Of a stretch of DNA of 25,296 nucleotides, positions 14,606 to 21,746 are shown piece by piece. The stretch comes from CAZILM01 sp964625325 (GTDB lineage: Bacteria; Patescibacteriota; Saccharimonadia; Saccharimonadales; CAYVSP01), in NCBI GenBank assembly GCA_964625325.1, contig CAZVBA010000008.1, forward strand, positions 1-25,296, read 5' to 3'. The position numbers and the translations under genes are program-made. The notes beneath the pieces are model-generated. The model worked only from the letters and a program-made list of their open reading frames with translations, was not told the origin of the DNA and did no database searches. How positions within the stretch are numbered: the first letter of the stretch is position 1; the number at the start of each line of letters is the position of its first letter.

Positions 14606-14608
14606 CGT

Positions 14609-15481
14609 TCAGTCTAAGGTTAGGGTGGAGCAGCGGATATAGCCGCCGCCTTTGCCCAGTTCGCTGACATCAGGCGTAATGGTTTTTAGACCTTTAGCTT
14701 CGATAGCGGCCTTAAGGTGAGGCGCCCGCGAACTCATTACTACCGTTTCACCGGTCGAAACCAGGTTGCAGGCAAAGCCCCTGGTGGCTTCGGCCATGGA
14801 AACCTCAATTTTTTCGATGTTTAGCTGACGGATTTTAGCGCGGCTGCCCGGCGTAAAGGCCTTAGGACACCAGGCAATCAGGTTTGGCGTCAGTACCGCC
14901 AAGGCTAGATCGAGGTCGTAAAAGAAACTATCCGGCCATCCGGTAACCTTGTTAGTGGTCGGGCGGCCCAAGCCGAACCAACCTTTCTTAGGGACGGTCT
15001 GCAAACTAATGACCTCAAACCCGAGCGTACTGGCAATGAAACCATGCATCTTTAGATCGGTTCGGTAGACACTGCCGGCGAATAGCAAGTTGCCGCAGGG
15101 TAGGGCATCGCCCTGGCCACTGAAGCGGTAAGGCGCTGCCACGGTTTTCTTACCCATGTCTTTGAGTACTTTGGCAGCGTAGGGCTGTTCCGGCTGGCGC
15201 GTGTTGGGCAGGGAAGACAAAATGACCGTATCGCCACGGCAGAGCCCCCAGTTAGCGGTGTAAACGCCGTCCTGGCAGCCCTCCGGCGCAGCGACTTTAA
15301 CAACCTCTATACCGGCTTTAATCAGCGCATCTTGAATTGATTGATGCTCGTTTTTGGCCTTTTCCGTGTCAACCGGTACGGCCGAATCCATGTAGGCATT
15401 GATAGCATCAGTGTCGCCAAAAAAATCGGCGCCAGACATTAGAACTTTGCGATTAATAAGAAGTTGTTTATTTTCAGCCAC
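14609..15481 (-). CDS. Arginine-deiminase/DDAH-superfamily protein
   Basis: The 290-aa protein has the guanidine-modifying (pentein) signatures: DGVYTANWG (71-79), GQGDALPCGN (122-131), the central region FFYDLDLALAVL (187-197), ACNLVSTGETVVMS (237-250) and the C-terminal cysteine loop KGGGYIRCSTLTLD with C284. Relatives hydrolyse or transfer guanidine groups of arginine or methylarginines through a covalent thiouronium on this Cys. At the position where relatives usually have the catalytic His of an HxD motif, D189 is found (D189-L-D191). The start is GTG at 15481: a TACAAT lies 7 nt upstream and no ATG is nearby. The family call is firm; the substrate and even catalytic activity are uncertain. 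Its stop is 3 bases from the convergent Mur ligase stop. Confidence 0.82.
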   Translation of the reverse strand: MAENKQLLINRKVLMSGADFFGDTDAINAYMDSAVPVDTEKAKNEHQSIQDALIKAGIEVVKVAAPEGCQDGVYTANWGLCRGDTVILSSLPNTRQPEQPYAAKVLKDMGKKTVAAPYRFSGQGDALPCGNLLFAGSVYRTDLKMHGFIASTLGFEVISLQTVPKKGWFGLGRPTTNKVTGWPDSFFYDLDLALAVLTPNLIAWCPKAFTPGSRAKIRQLNIEKIEVSMAEATRGFACNLVSTGETVVMSSRAPHLKAAIEAKGLKTITPDVSELGKGGGYIRCSTLTLD

Positions 15482-15488
15482 GACCCAA

Positions 15489-15494
15489 ATTGTA
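15489..15494 (-). promoter_or_regulatory. -10 box, 7 nt before a GTG start
   Basis: Minus-strand TACAAT, spacer TTGGGTC, GTG at 15481. It supports the non-ATG start. No -35 box at normal spacing. Confidence 0.55.
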
Positions 15495-15532
15495 GCATGT
15501 CAACGTGGCGTCAAATAACTCTGCACAACACG

Positions 15533-15561
15533 TTGTAAAATAACCGTGTTAGTGGTATAAT
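15533..15561 (+). promoter_or_regulatory. -35/-10 promoter of the kinase-like pair
   Basis: TTGTAA (15533-15538), 17-nt spacer, TATAAT (15556-15561), 9 nt before ATG at 15571. The stretch from -10 to ATG nearly repeats that of the 11269 gene. Confidence 0.72.
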
Positions 15562-15570
15562 ATTGTTAAT

Positions 15571-16212
15571 ATGCTATTAAATCCAAGTTCGGATCCGAGC
15601 AGTCAACCAGGACCCAAAACCGCTGAGATTGTAACTGATATCAGGTATAGCCTGGCTTATGAACCAATTGGCAGCAAAGACATCATGGTAGTCCATCCGG
15701 CCGGTAACGCTCGTTTGGTAAGTTATCCAACTCCATCTGCCGAGCAACTGCAGTTAAGGGATTCCTTGCTGGCTAAGGGCGTGATAGCCGGGGAGCTACT
15801 CAATGATATTGGCGAGGCTGAACAAGTTTTTCGGGTGCCTAGATCGACGCGGCCAATTGGCTATGATTCAAGTGCCCATGCCGAGGGCGCATTTTCGTAT
15901 GATGACGAGCAGCTGTTCCACGATCTCGGCTCTCTGCTCGCCACGCTTGTACGGGTGAACGAGCGTTCGCATGTAGTCCGCGGCGATATAGGCCACAGCG
16001 TTGTATTAGTGGATTTCACCAGGCCTGGTGAGCGCCAGCTTTACTTGACCCCGGGCGTTGAAACCATCCTCGAGCCTTTAGCCGAAGGTGTCGACCCGCT
16101 CGAATATTACATGGCTGAATTGCCGAGAACTTTGGGACAAAATTTTGATGTAGCCTCCTCATTCTTTAGAATGGGTTTTAACGAAACGTTAAACAACCAA
16201 GAGAATAATTAA
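15571..16212 (+). CDS. Orphan protein with degenerate kinase-like (pseudokinase?) region
   Basis: The 213-aa soluble protein has a disordered N-terminus of about 20 residues, a beta-rich part (DIRYSLAYEPIG, KDIMVVHPAG, ARLVSYPT) and a helix DDEQLFHDLGSLLATLVRVN (111-130). Next comes VVRGDIGHSVVLVDFTRPGERQLYLTPG (135-162). This last stretch has the outline of the catalytic loop of aminoglycoside-phosphotransferase-like kinases (HGDxxxxNxLxDF...LYLID), but Arg replaces His, Val replaces Asn, and the following metal-binding Asp is missing. If the resemblance is real the protein would be an inactive pseudokinase. One base separates it from the next gene, a better kinase-like protein, so they form an operon. 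Kinase homology is an inference from motif spacing only. Confidence 0.7.
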   Translation: MLLNPSSDPSSQPGPKTAEIVTDIRYSLAYEPIGSKDIMVVHPAGNARLVSYPTPSAEQLQLRDSLLAKGVIAGELLNDIGEAEQVFRVPRSTRPIGYDSSAHAEGAFSYDDEQLFHDLGSLLATLVRVNERSHVVRGDIGHSVVLVDFTRPGERQLYLTPGVETILEPLAEGVDPLEYYMAELPRTLGQNFDVASSFFRMGFNETLNNQENN

Positions 16213-16213
16213 A

Positions 16214-17284
16214 ATGACTGATAATCCGGAAACCAGGGGGCTTCATTCGGCTGAGCACGCAGCCGACCCCGAAAGCCAAAGGATTCAAGAATTTATGGTT
16301 ACGCTGGGGGCCGTCCAGCAGGTCAGAACCTTAAAACTTGATATCGATTTTGACGATGAGGCGCCGATACTGTTCTCCCAGAAGCGTTTTCAGACGTACG
16401 AACACGATGAGGAGTTGTCATTGTACCTTGACCCGGAAATGGGTAGCGATGAAGAATTGCCGCTGCTCGGTTTTTCGCCGCGCGTATCACGGGCCAGGCC
16501 TACAAACCATGGCCTCTTTTTCGGGGATATGCATATCGGTGAAGAGAATATATTGCCAGTGGCTGTTAAGCCTCATACCGGCAATGCCACCAAGACCTGC
16601 CTAGATGAGTTTTTTAAAACCGCGGCTGTCAGGCAACAAGGCGTCTATACTCTTAAGCCAGCCGGTTTTATCTTAGGCCAGACCGATAGCGAGCGGGCTT
16701 ATTCCTTCACCGTACTGGAGGAAGGCTTGAGTACGCTCGATAGCATCGACTGGAGCCCATTCTATCCTCATATGTCGAGCCACCCCGGTATGCAGGAGAT
16801 GTGGCGCGGCATAAGTGGCCAACTGGCGGACTTACATAAGAATGGAGATTTGTCGCAAGGCGACATGACACCGCGCAATATCGCTACTACACCGGAAGGC
16901 GGCTTGTTCTTCATTGACTGGGAATTGGCCCATATCAGCAAACAAGGCCTGGCCGACTCGATGGCTCGATTCAGTCATAGTTACGGTGATTTAGTGACGC
17001 TGCTTGAAGCAATGTGCCGGCCGCCGCACATAGAAGACAATCCCGGAATTGGCATTTTCTACGGCAAGCCAGGCGATTGGTGGCAGGGTTTTTCCGATAT
17101 TTTCTTTGATGAGTATCGCCATGTTCGCCTGGAGTTGGCCAAACAAGGTCGCCGGCACAAAGAAACCGAAAAGACCGTCAAAGAAGAACTGGCCGCTCTG
17201 GAGATAAAACTGAAAGCCGATTGCCGAGAGCTGCAAGAGTTGTGCGAAACTATTCCGCCACCAGCTTTTGGCCCGAGCGAATAG
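16214..17284 (+). CDS. Protein-kinase-like fold (APH-type) protein
   Basis: The 356-aa protein has an acidic N-terminal region (1-85). A kinase-like N-lobe carries VAVKPH (K119 as the ATP lysine) and the hinge-like SFTVLEEGLSTL (164-175). The helix GISGQLADLHKNG is followed by a catalytic loop LSQGDMTPRNI (D217, N222) and LFFIDWELAH (D235 as metal ligand). This is the layout of aminoglycoside phosphotransferase/choline-kinase-like enzymes, with Gln instead of His before G216-D217. The C-terminal 70 residues are helical and highly charged (HKETEKTVKEELAALEIKLKAD), probably a coiled coil. The target is unknown. It is translated just after the 15571 protein (1-base gap), suggesting the two act together. 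groES promoter boxes begin 3 bases after its stop. Confidence 0.75.
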   Translation: MTDNPETRGLHSAEHAADPESQRIQEFMVTLGAVQQVRTLKLDIDFDDEAPILFSQKRFQTYEHDEELSLYLDPEMGSDEELPLLGFSPRVSRARPTNHGLFFGDMHIGEENILPVAVKPHTGNATKTCLDEFFKTAAVRQQGVYTLKPAGFILGQTDSERAYSFTVLEEGLSTLDSIDWSPFYPHMSSHPGMQEMWRGISGQLADLHKNGDLSQGDMTPRNIATTPEGGLFFIDWELAHISKQGLADSMARFSHSYGDLVTLLEAMCRPPHIEDNPGIGIFYGKPGDWWQGFSDIFFDEYRHVRLELAKQGRRHKETEKTVKEELAALEIKLKADCRELQELCETIPPPAFGPSE

Positions 17285-17286
17285 GG

Positions 17287-17316
17287 TTGACAGGCGTTTT
17301 GGTTTTCGGCTAGTAT
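17287..17316 (+). promoter_or_regulatory. groESL promoter
   Basis: TTGACA (17287-17292), 18-nt spacer, TAGTAT (17311-17316); TATAAC (17314-17319) is an alternative -10. Initiation near 17323 would place the CIRCE operator at the start of a leader of about 60 nt. Confidence 0.65.
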
Positions 17317-17328
17317 AACTGAGCAAAG

Positions 17329-17355
17329 TTAGCACTTTCACTATGAGAGTGCTAA
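17329..17355 (+). promoter_or_regulatory. CIRCE operator (HrcA site)
   Basis: TTAGCACTT (17329-17337), 9-nt spacer, GAGTGCTAA (17347-17355). It differs from the consensus TTAGCACTC-N9-GAGTGCTAA at one base. It lies between the groES promoter and its Shine-Dalgarno, the classic place for HrcA heat-shock repression; hrcA itself is not in the window. Confidence 0.93.
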
Positions 17356-17382
17356 TAAATTGAAGTTAACAGGAGGAGCTTG

Positions 17383-17649
17383 ATGGCTATTAACATCCAA
17401 CCACTGGCCGATTATGTCCTGGCCCAGAGCGAAGAAGCTCAATCTAAGACCGCCAGCGGCTTATATTTACCGGAAAACGCCCAAGAAAAGCCCAAGGTGG
17501 CCAAAGTTTTGGCAGTTGGCGTCGGCGCCAAGCAAATTAAAGCCGGCGATCGGATTATTTACAAAAGTTACAGCACGACCGATATCAAAATGGGTGCTGA
17601 CGAGTACCTACTCATTAAAGAAGAAGATATTCTGGCAACGGTTAAATAG
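17383..17649 (+). CDS. groES: Co-chaperonin GroES
   Basis: GroES caps the GroEL ring and closes the folding chamber. The 88-aa protein has the family layout: N-terminal strand INIQPLADYVLAQ, the mobile loop KTASGLYLPENAQEKPKVAKVLAVG (about 22-46) and the C-terminal strands GDRIIYKSYSTTDIKMGADEYLLIKEEDILATV. It is a few residues shorter than typical bacterial GroES. ATG 17383 is chosen over the in-frame TTG just before it, because AGGAGG (17371-17376) lies 6 nt upstream, one of the few strong Shine-Dalgarno sites here. It is the first gene of the groESL operon, under CIRCE control. Confidence 0.97.
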   Translation: MAINIQPLADYVLAQSEEAQSKTASGLYLPENAQEKPKVAKVLAVGVGAKQIKAGDRIIYKSYSTTDIKMGADEYLLIKEEDILATVK

Positions 17650-17658
17650 GAGGACACA

Positions 17659-19338
17659 ATGGCTAAGAAAGTTTTTTATGATGATGAAGCCCGCCGCCGA
17701 GTTCTTGGTGGCGCTAAAGTTTTATATGACGCCGTCAAGACGACTATGGGGCCCAAGGGCCGCAACGTTGTAATCAGCAAGAGCTACGGCAACCCGACCG
17801 TCACCCACGACGGTGTGACCGTAGCTAAAGGCGTAGAACTAGCCGACGTTGATGACGAAACGCTAGGTTATAAAGTTGGCGCCGAGCTTATAAAGCAGGC
17901 CGCCAGTAAGATGAATGATGTCGCCGGCGACGGCACTACCACCGTAACCGTATTGACCTACCACATTTTGAACGAAGCTAACCGGCTGATTGCCGCCGGC
18001 CACAACCCGATGCAACTCAGAAAAGGTCTGGAAGCTGCCGCGCAGGCTGTTATTGCCAAGCTCGGTAGTTACTCAGAGGACATTAAGGCCAATAAGCAAC
18101 GTGTCGCCGAAGTGGCGACCATCAGCGCTGGCGATTCGGAAATTGGCAACCTTATAGCCGATGTTATCGACGCCGTCGGCAAAGAAGGCGTGGTGACTGT
18201 AGAAGAAGGGCAGGGACTGGCGTTGGAAAGCGAAGTCGTCGAGGGCTTTACCTTTGACCGTGGTTTTGTGAGCGCCTACATGGTTACGGATACGGCTCGC
18301 ATGGAAGCCGTCGCTGACAAGCCGGCCATCGTCGTGACTGACAAGAAAATTAGCTCGATTCAGGAATTTTTGCCGCTGCTCGAGAAACTAGCGGCTGCCG
18401 GCAAGAAAGACCTGGTCCTGATTGCCGAGGACGTTGAGGGCGAAGCGCTGGGTACATTGGTACTCAACAAACTCAAGGGTGTCTTTAATACGATTGCCGT
18501 CAAGGCGCCGGCCTTTGGCGACCGCCGCAAAGAGATTCTAGAGGACATTGCTATCTTGACCGGTGGCCAGCTGATTACTGACGACCGCGGCATGACGTTT
18601 GAAAATGTTGAAATAGACGTCGTCGGCAGTGCCCGCAAGGTTATTGTCAGCCAGGATGAGACCACCATTATTGAAGGCGGCGGTACGGCCGGCGCTATCA
18701 AAGCCCGAATTGCCCAGATCAATGGTCAAATTAAGAACTCTGGCAGCGAATATGACCGCGAGAATCTAGAAAAGCGTCGAGCCGCTCTCGAAGGCAAGGT
18801 CGCCGTCATCAAAGTTGGTGGTGCCACTGAAACCGAGATTGAAGAAAAGAAATTCCGCGTTGATGACGCCGTGCATGCTGTTAAAGCGGCGCTGGACGAA
18901 GGTATTGTGCCCGGCGGCGGCATGACCTTAGTCAGGCTTGGTCTCGATCTTGGCGCAATGCAATTAGCAGGTAAATCAGCCGATGTAATTAATCTCCTAC
19001 TTGAAACCGGGAAAATAACTGGTGATCCAGGCGTAGATACTTTGATTAGAGCCCTAAATGAACCATTTAAGATCTTAATGGAAAATGCAGGTTTTAATGC
19101 TAGTCATTTCATCAAAGACGTATTAGCTAAGCCGGGTCTAGGGATTGATGTAAACACAGGAAAAATCGTTGACCTTAAAAAAGCAGGCATTGTTGATCCA
19201 ACACGTGTAGTTAGAGAAGCCATTCAAAACGCCGCCTCAATCGCCGGTACGGCCATGACCATGGGTGCATTAGTAGCCGATGTACCTGAGAAAAAAGACG
19301 CTCCAGCCCCCGACATGGGCGGCATGATGGGCATGTAA
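17659..19338 (+). CDS. groEL: Chaperonin GroEL
   Basis: The 559-aa ATP-driven folding ring subunit carries TMGPKGRNVVI (31-41), the ATPase region NDVAGDGTTTVTVL (about 87-100), an apical domain with SSIQEFLPLLEKL, and PGGGMTLVRLG. The C-terminal equatorial part LIRALNEPFKILMENAG...VREAIQNAASIAGTAMTMGA ends in the usual Gly-Met tail (GGMMGM). GGAGG lies 5-9 nt before the ATG and 9 bases separate it from groES. Within the gene GC falls from about 57-60% to about 38% over roughly 18960-19200 and rises again, while the protein remains a normal GroEL. This suggests a recombined 3' segment. Confidence 0.98.
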   Translation: MAKKVFYDDEARRRVLGGAKVLYDAVKTTMGPKGRNVVISKSYGNPTVTHDGVTVAKGVELADVDDETLGYKVGAELIKQAASKMNDVAGDGTTTVTVLTYHILNEANRLIAAGHNPMQLRKGLEAAAQAVIAKLGSYSEDIKANKQRVAEVATISAGDSEIGNLIADVIDAVGKEGVVTVEEGQGLALESEVVEGFTFDRGFVSAYMVTDTARMEAVADKPAIVVTDKKISSIQEFLPLLEKLAAAGKKDLVLIAEDVEGEALGTLVLNKLKGVFNTIAVKAPAFGDRRKEILEDIAILTGGQLITDDRGMTFENVEIDVVGSARKVIVSQDETTIIEGGGTAGAIKARIAQINGQIKNSGSEYDRENLEKRRAALEGKVAVIKVGGATETEIEEKKFRVDDAVHAVKAALDEGIVPGGGMTLVRLGLDLGAMQLAGKSADVINLLLETGKITGDPGVDTLIRALNEPFKILMENAGFNASHFIKDVLAKPGLGIDVNTGKIVDLKKAGIVDPTRVVREAIQNAASIAGTAMTMGALVADVPEKKDAPAPDMGGMMGM

Positions 19339-19554
19339 GTTCGCTCACCCACGCAAAGTCTTCAGACGGTTCGCTCACGCAATGGTCAAGCCTACACTTG
19401 CCTAAAGGGAATCTGCGCGCAGAGCAATAGCTTGTGCTCGATTCACCTATAGGCTCATTTGTCTTTCCCTCGGTTCACTCAAGTCTTCAGATTTGGTGGG
19501 CTCGCTAAATCCTTAACCGTAAGTGGCACTAATATTGCCAAAACAGCTAGTTTG
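19339..19554. repeat. Non-coding region with short direct repeats after groEL
   Basis: GTTCGCTCAC occurs at 19339-19348 (starting directly after the groEL stop) and 19369-19378, with a variant GTTCACTCA at 19473-19481. AAGTCTTCAGA occurs exactly at 19356-19366 and 19481-19491. A 12-bp palindrome TCTGCGCGCAGA lies at 19412-19423. No terminator with a T-run was found and no gene is supported. It could be decayed repeats or part of a recombined block with the groEL 3' end. Confidence 0.5.
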
Positions 19555-19579
19555 TACTATGATTAGTCCAGTTTTGGAG
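19555..19579 (+). promoter_or_regulatory. -10 box and Shine-Dalgarno of the surface protein gene
   Basis: TACTAT (19555-19560) would give a leader of about 20 nt. GGAG (19576-19579) is 7 nt before ATG 19587. This gene therefore uses a leader and ribosome binding site, unlike most in the window. Confidence 0.5.
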
Positions 19580-19586
19580 ATGACTT

Positions 19587-20159
19587 ATGTGGCCGTTTCG
19601 GCGCAAGCAAAAAAATCTGGATAGCGTACCGACCGAGGTGCAGGAGTATTACCAAGCCGAGCAGCGCGAGCGGATGGGCGTCGCCTGGTTGCTGGCGTTT
19701 GTTACTTTAGTTCTTACGGTCGCGGTGGTCCTGGGTCTTTTCTTTGGCGGCCGGACGGTTTATCGCAAAGTGGCCCATAAGGATAAAACTGTCGCGACAG
19801 TTCAGCCCCAGAAAGACACCAGCCCGACTACGCCTAAACCGACCAGCGGGAGCTCAGCCAAACCAGAGACCAGCTCCAATGATAAAAAAGCGGGCTCGAC
19901 CAAATCTGATAATAAGTCCAGCGAGGATAAATCGACCGTCTCAACTAATACGCCTTCGGCTACCACGCCGACCCAACCCGACTCCTCAAAGAGCAGTCCG
20001 ACGCCTTCGACCTCACCAGCTCAGCCGATATCTAACAGTTCCAGCCCAAAAACAACCATCACCAACACCGGCCCAACCGGTACACTGGCCGCCTTCATCG
20101 GCGCTTCAGCCCTCGGTTTCCTAGTCTACGAACTACGCTTGCGCCGTAAGTTCAACTAA
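19587..20159 (+). CDS. Ser/Thr/Pro-rich membrane or surface protein
   Basis: The 190-aa protein has a basic N-terminus (MWPFRRKQK), one membrane segment (about 32-54) and a low-complexity Ser/Thr/Pro/Lys linker (about 65-155). A C-terminal second hydrophobic segment (about 166-182) ends in basic residues (RLRRKFN). Just before it stands ITNTGP (158-163), which resembles a sortase sorting signal (LPxTG, hydrophobic stretch, positive tail) with Leu-Pro changed to Ile-Thr. With segments at both ends the linker would loop through the wall space. The Ser/Thr richness suggests a stalk or a glycosylated spacer. GGAG 7 nt upstream sets the start. Its stop overlaps the convergent stop at 20156. Confidence 0.78.
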   Translation: MWPFRRKQKNLDSVPTEVQEYYQAEQRERMGVAWLLAFVTLVLTVAVVLGLFFGGRTVYRKVAHKDKTVATVQPQKDTSPTTPKPTSGSSAKPETSSNDKKAGSTKSDNKSSEDKSTVSTNTPSATTPTQPDSSKSSPTPSTSPAQPISNSSSPKTTITNTGPTGTLAAFIGASALGFLVYELRLRRKFN

Positions 20160-20614
20160 TCCTCTTTGCCCTCGTTATGGGTGAAATAATTTATCTCATT
20201 AATGACGTCTAACAAAGCTTGGGCGCGCGTCTTTTCATCGCTGATTTGCTGAGCTGCCTCATAGGCAGTCTGGACCAGGCTCTTATTGTCCGCTGCCTGA
20301 ATCATCATCATAGTGGTCTTGAATTTTTCCTCCGGCGTTTGGTCCAGGTGGTCGACTAACGGCGACAACTGTTGCAGGGCCTGTTTCTTAATGTCTAATA
20401 AATCGTCATCGGCCGCTGGTGGCGTTGAACTGATGTCATCGCTAACCGCCGGTGCGCCGGTTTGCTCATCAGGCTGGCTGTGTTCTATTACAGGTGCGGT
20501 GTCATCGTCCGATGAAGTATCGTCCGCGGTAGTGTCGGGCGCTACTACAGCCGCATTATCAGCGGTTTGATCGCTGGTATTTTGATCTTGGTCGTTGTTG
20601 TCGTGACCGAACAT
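20156..20614 (-). CDS. Acidic, Asp/Thr-rich hypothetical protein
   Basis: The first 70 residues of this 152-aa protein are low-complexity Asp/Thr/Ala/Pro (DDTSSDDDTAP and similar) and probably disordered. Residues 72-148 form a predicted helical domain (DLLDIKKQALQQLSPLVDHLDQ, FKTTMMMIQAADNKSLVQTAYEAAQQI, DEKTRAQALLDVINEINYF). There is no membrane segment. A G-rich AGGGGGTG just before ATG is a possible, closely spaced Shine-Dalgarno. No family recognised; an acidic tail plus helical bundle could be a binding or scaffold protein. It overlaps the convergent surface protein gene by 4 bases and diverges from the isomerase gene. Confidence 0.72.
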   Translation of the reverse strand: MFGHDNNDQDQNTSDQTADNAAVVAPDTTADDTSSDDDTAPVIEHSQPDEQTGAPAVSDDISSTPPAADDDLLDIKKQALQQLSPLVDHLDQTPEEKFKTTMMMIQAADNKSLVQTAYEAAQQISDEKTRAQALLDVINEINYFTHNEGKED

Positions 20615-20709
20615 TCCACCCCCTATGTATTAGCAATTTATGTTGCGCGCTTTTACAATGGTAATACTAACAAAGTAGGAAAGTAAACAAAAGCAGATTG
20701 GAGCCAGGC

Positions 20710-21741
20710 GTGTTAGACGACGTTAATGTTATCAAGCAACGGGACCCGCAGGACGCCCTAGGCATTGCCGGCAGTCAGTGGCAATTTGTAGGCCATGACT
20801 TTGAGGTGGACCTAAAACCGACTAGCCAAATCAATAATGTCGTTCTGGCCGGTATGGGCGGCTCAGCGCTGCCGGGCGTCGTTTTATCTTCTTGGCCAGG
20901 TCTCAGCGTACCGTTTGAAATCGTGCGCAATTATAACCTGCCGGCATATGTTGGCAAGGGTACGCTGGTAATCTCATCCAGCTACTCCGGCAATACTGAA
21001 GAATCGCTCAGCGCGTTGGATGAAGCCGAACAGCGTGGCGCGGAAATTGTAGTGATTGCCGCCACCGGCAAATTACTCGAGCGCGCTAAACAGCAAAACT
21101 ACCCCCTTTTTGTGATACCCGGTGGTATTCAACCGCGGATGACCTCGTTCTATTTCCTGGCCGCCTTCATGCAGATACTAGAACCGCTCGGTTTGATTCC
21201 GGCCGGTAGCACCAAAGAATTAGCAGCTGTCAGTGATTGGCTCAAGCAGGCGTCGGCGGCTTGGCAGTCATCCTCGCCAACCACCCAGAACCAGGCCAAA
21301 CAGGTCGCCCAGGAGCTGATGGGTAAGAGCATTATTGTCTATAGCGGCCCCCGGCTGTTTCCGGCGGCCAACAAGTGGAAAATCTGTATGAACGAGAATG
21401 CCAAAAACTTGGCTTGGTGCAACCAATACCCCGAGTTTAACCACAACGAGTTCATCGGTTGGTCGTCGCACCCGGTCCAAAAACCCTTTGCTGTCGTCGA
21501 AATCCGCTCAAACTTGGAACACGAACGCGTCCAGAAGCGCTTTGGCGTGACTGAACGGTTGTTATCAGGTCTGCGTCCCAAGCCTGTCGTGGTGGAACCG
21601 GCCGGCGAAACGGTCGTGCAGCAACTGCTCTGGACGATGATGCTAGGCGACTTCGTCAGTATTTATTTGGCCTTGATCAACGGCGTTAATCCGACGCCGG
21701 TTGATTTGGTAGAAAAGTTGAAAGCGGCTCTAAACGAATAA
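20710..21741 (+). CDS. Bifunctional phosphoglucose/phosphomannose isomerase (SIS family)
   Basis: This enzyme interconverts glucose-6-P or mannose-6-P with fructose-6-P. The 343-aa protein has two SIS-like halves. NNVVLAGMGGSALPG and LVISSSYSGNTEESLSALDEA bind the sugar phosphate in the first. PGGIQPRMTSFYFLAAFMQIL, the Glu/His region NQYPEFNHNEFIGW and the C-terminal helices match the archaeal-type PGI/PMI family. GTG at 20710 is chosen because GGAG (20700-20703) lies 6 nt upstream; the frame also has TTG at 20698. TACAAT at 20654-20659 may be the -10, giving a leader of about 45 nt. It is followed 5 bases later by a PIG-L deacetylase, suggesting a two-gene sugar operon. Confidence 0.9.
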   Translation: MLDDVNVIKQRDPQDALGIAGSQWQFVGHDFEVDLKPTSQINNVVLAGMGGSALPGVVLSSWPGLSVPFEIVRNYNLPAYVGKGTLVISSSYSGNTEESLSALDEAEQRGAEIVVIAATGKLLERAKQQNYPLFVIPGGIQPRMTSFYFLAAFMQILEPLGLIPAGSTKELAAVSDWLKQASAAWQSSSPTTQNQAKQVAQELMGKSIIVYSGPRLFPAANKWKICMNENAKNLAWCNQYPEFNHNEFIGWSSHPVQKPFAVVEIRSNLEHERVQKRFGVTERLLSGLRPKPVVVEPAGETVVQQLLWTMMLGDFVSIYLALINGVNPTPVDLVEKLKAALNE

Positions 21742-21746
21742 GCTGT

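Noticed and set aside
19412..19423. TCTGCGCGCAGA palindrome after groEL as terminator
   Set aside because: No T-tract on either side and almost no loop. It may be incidental.
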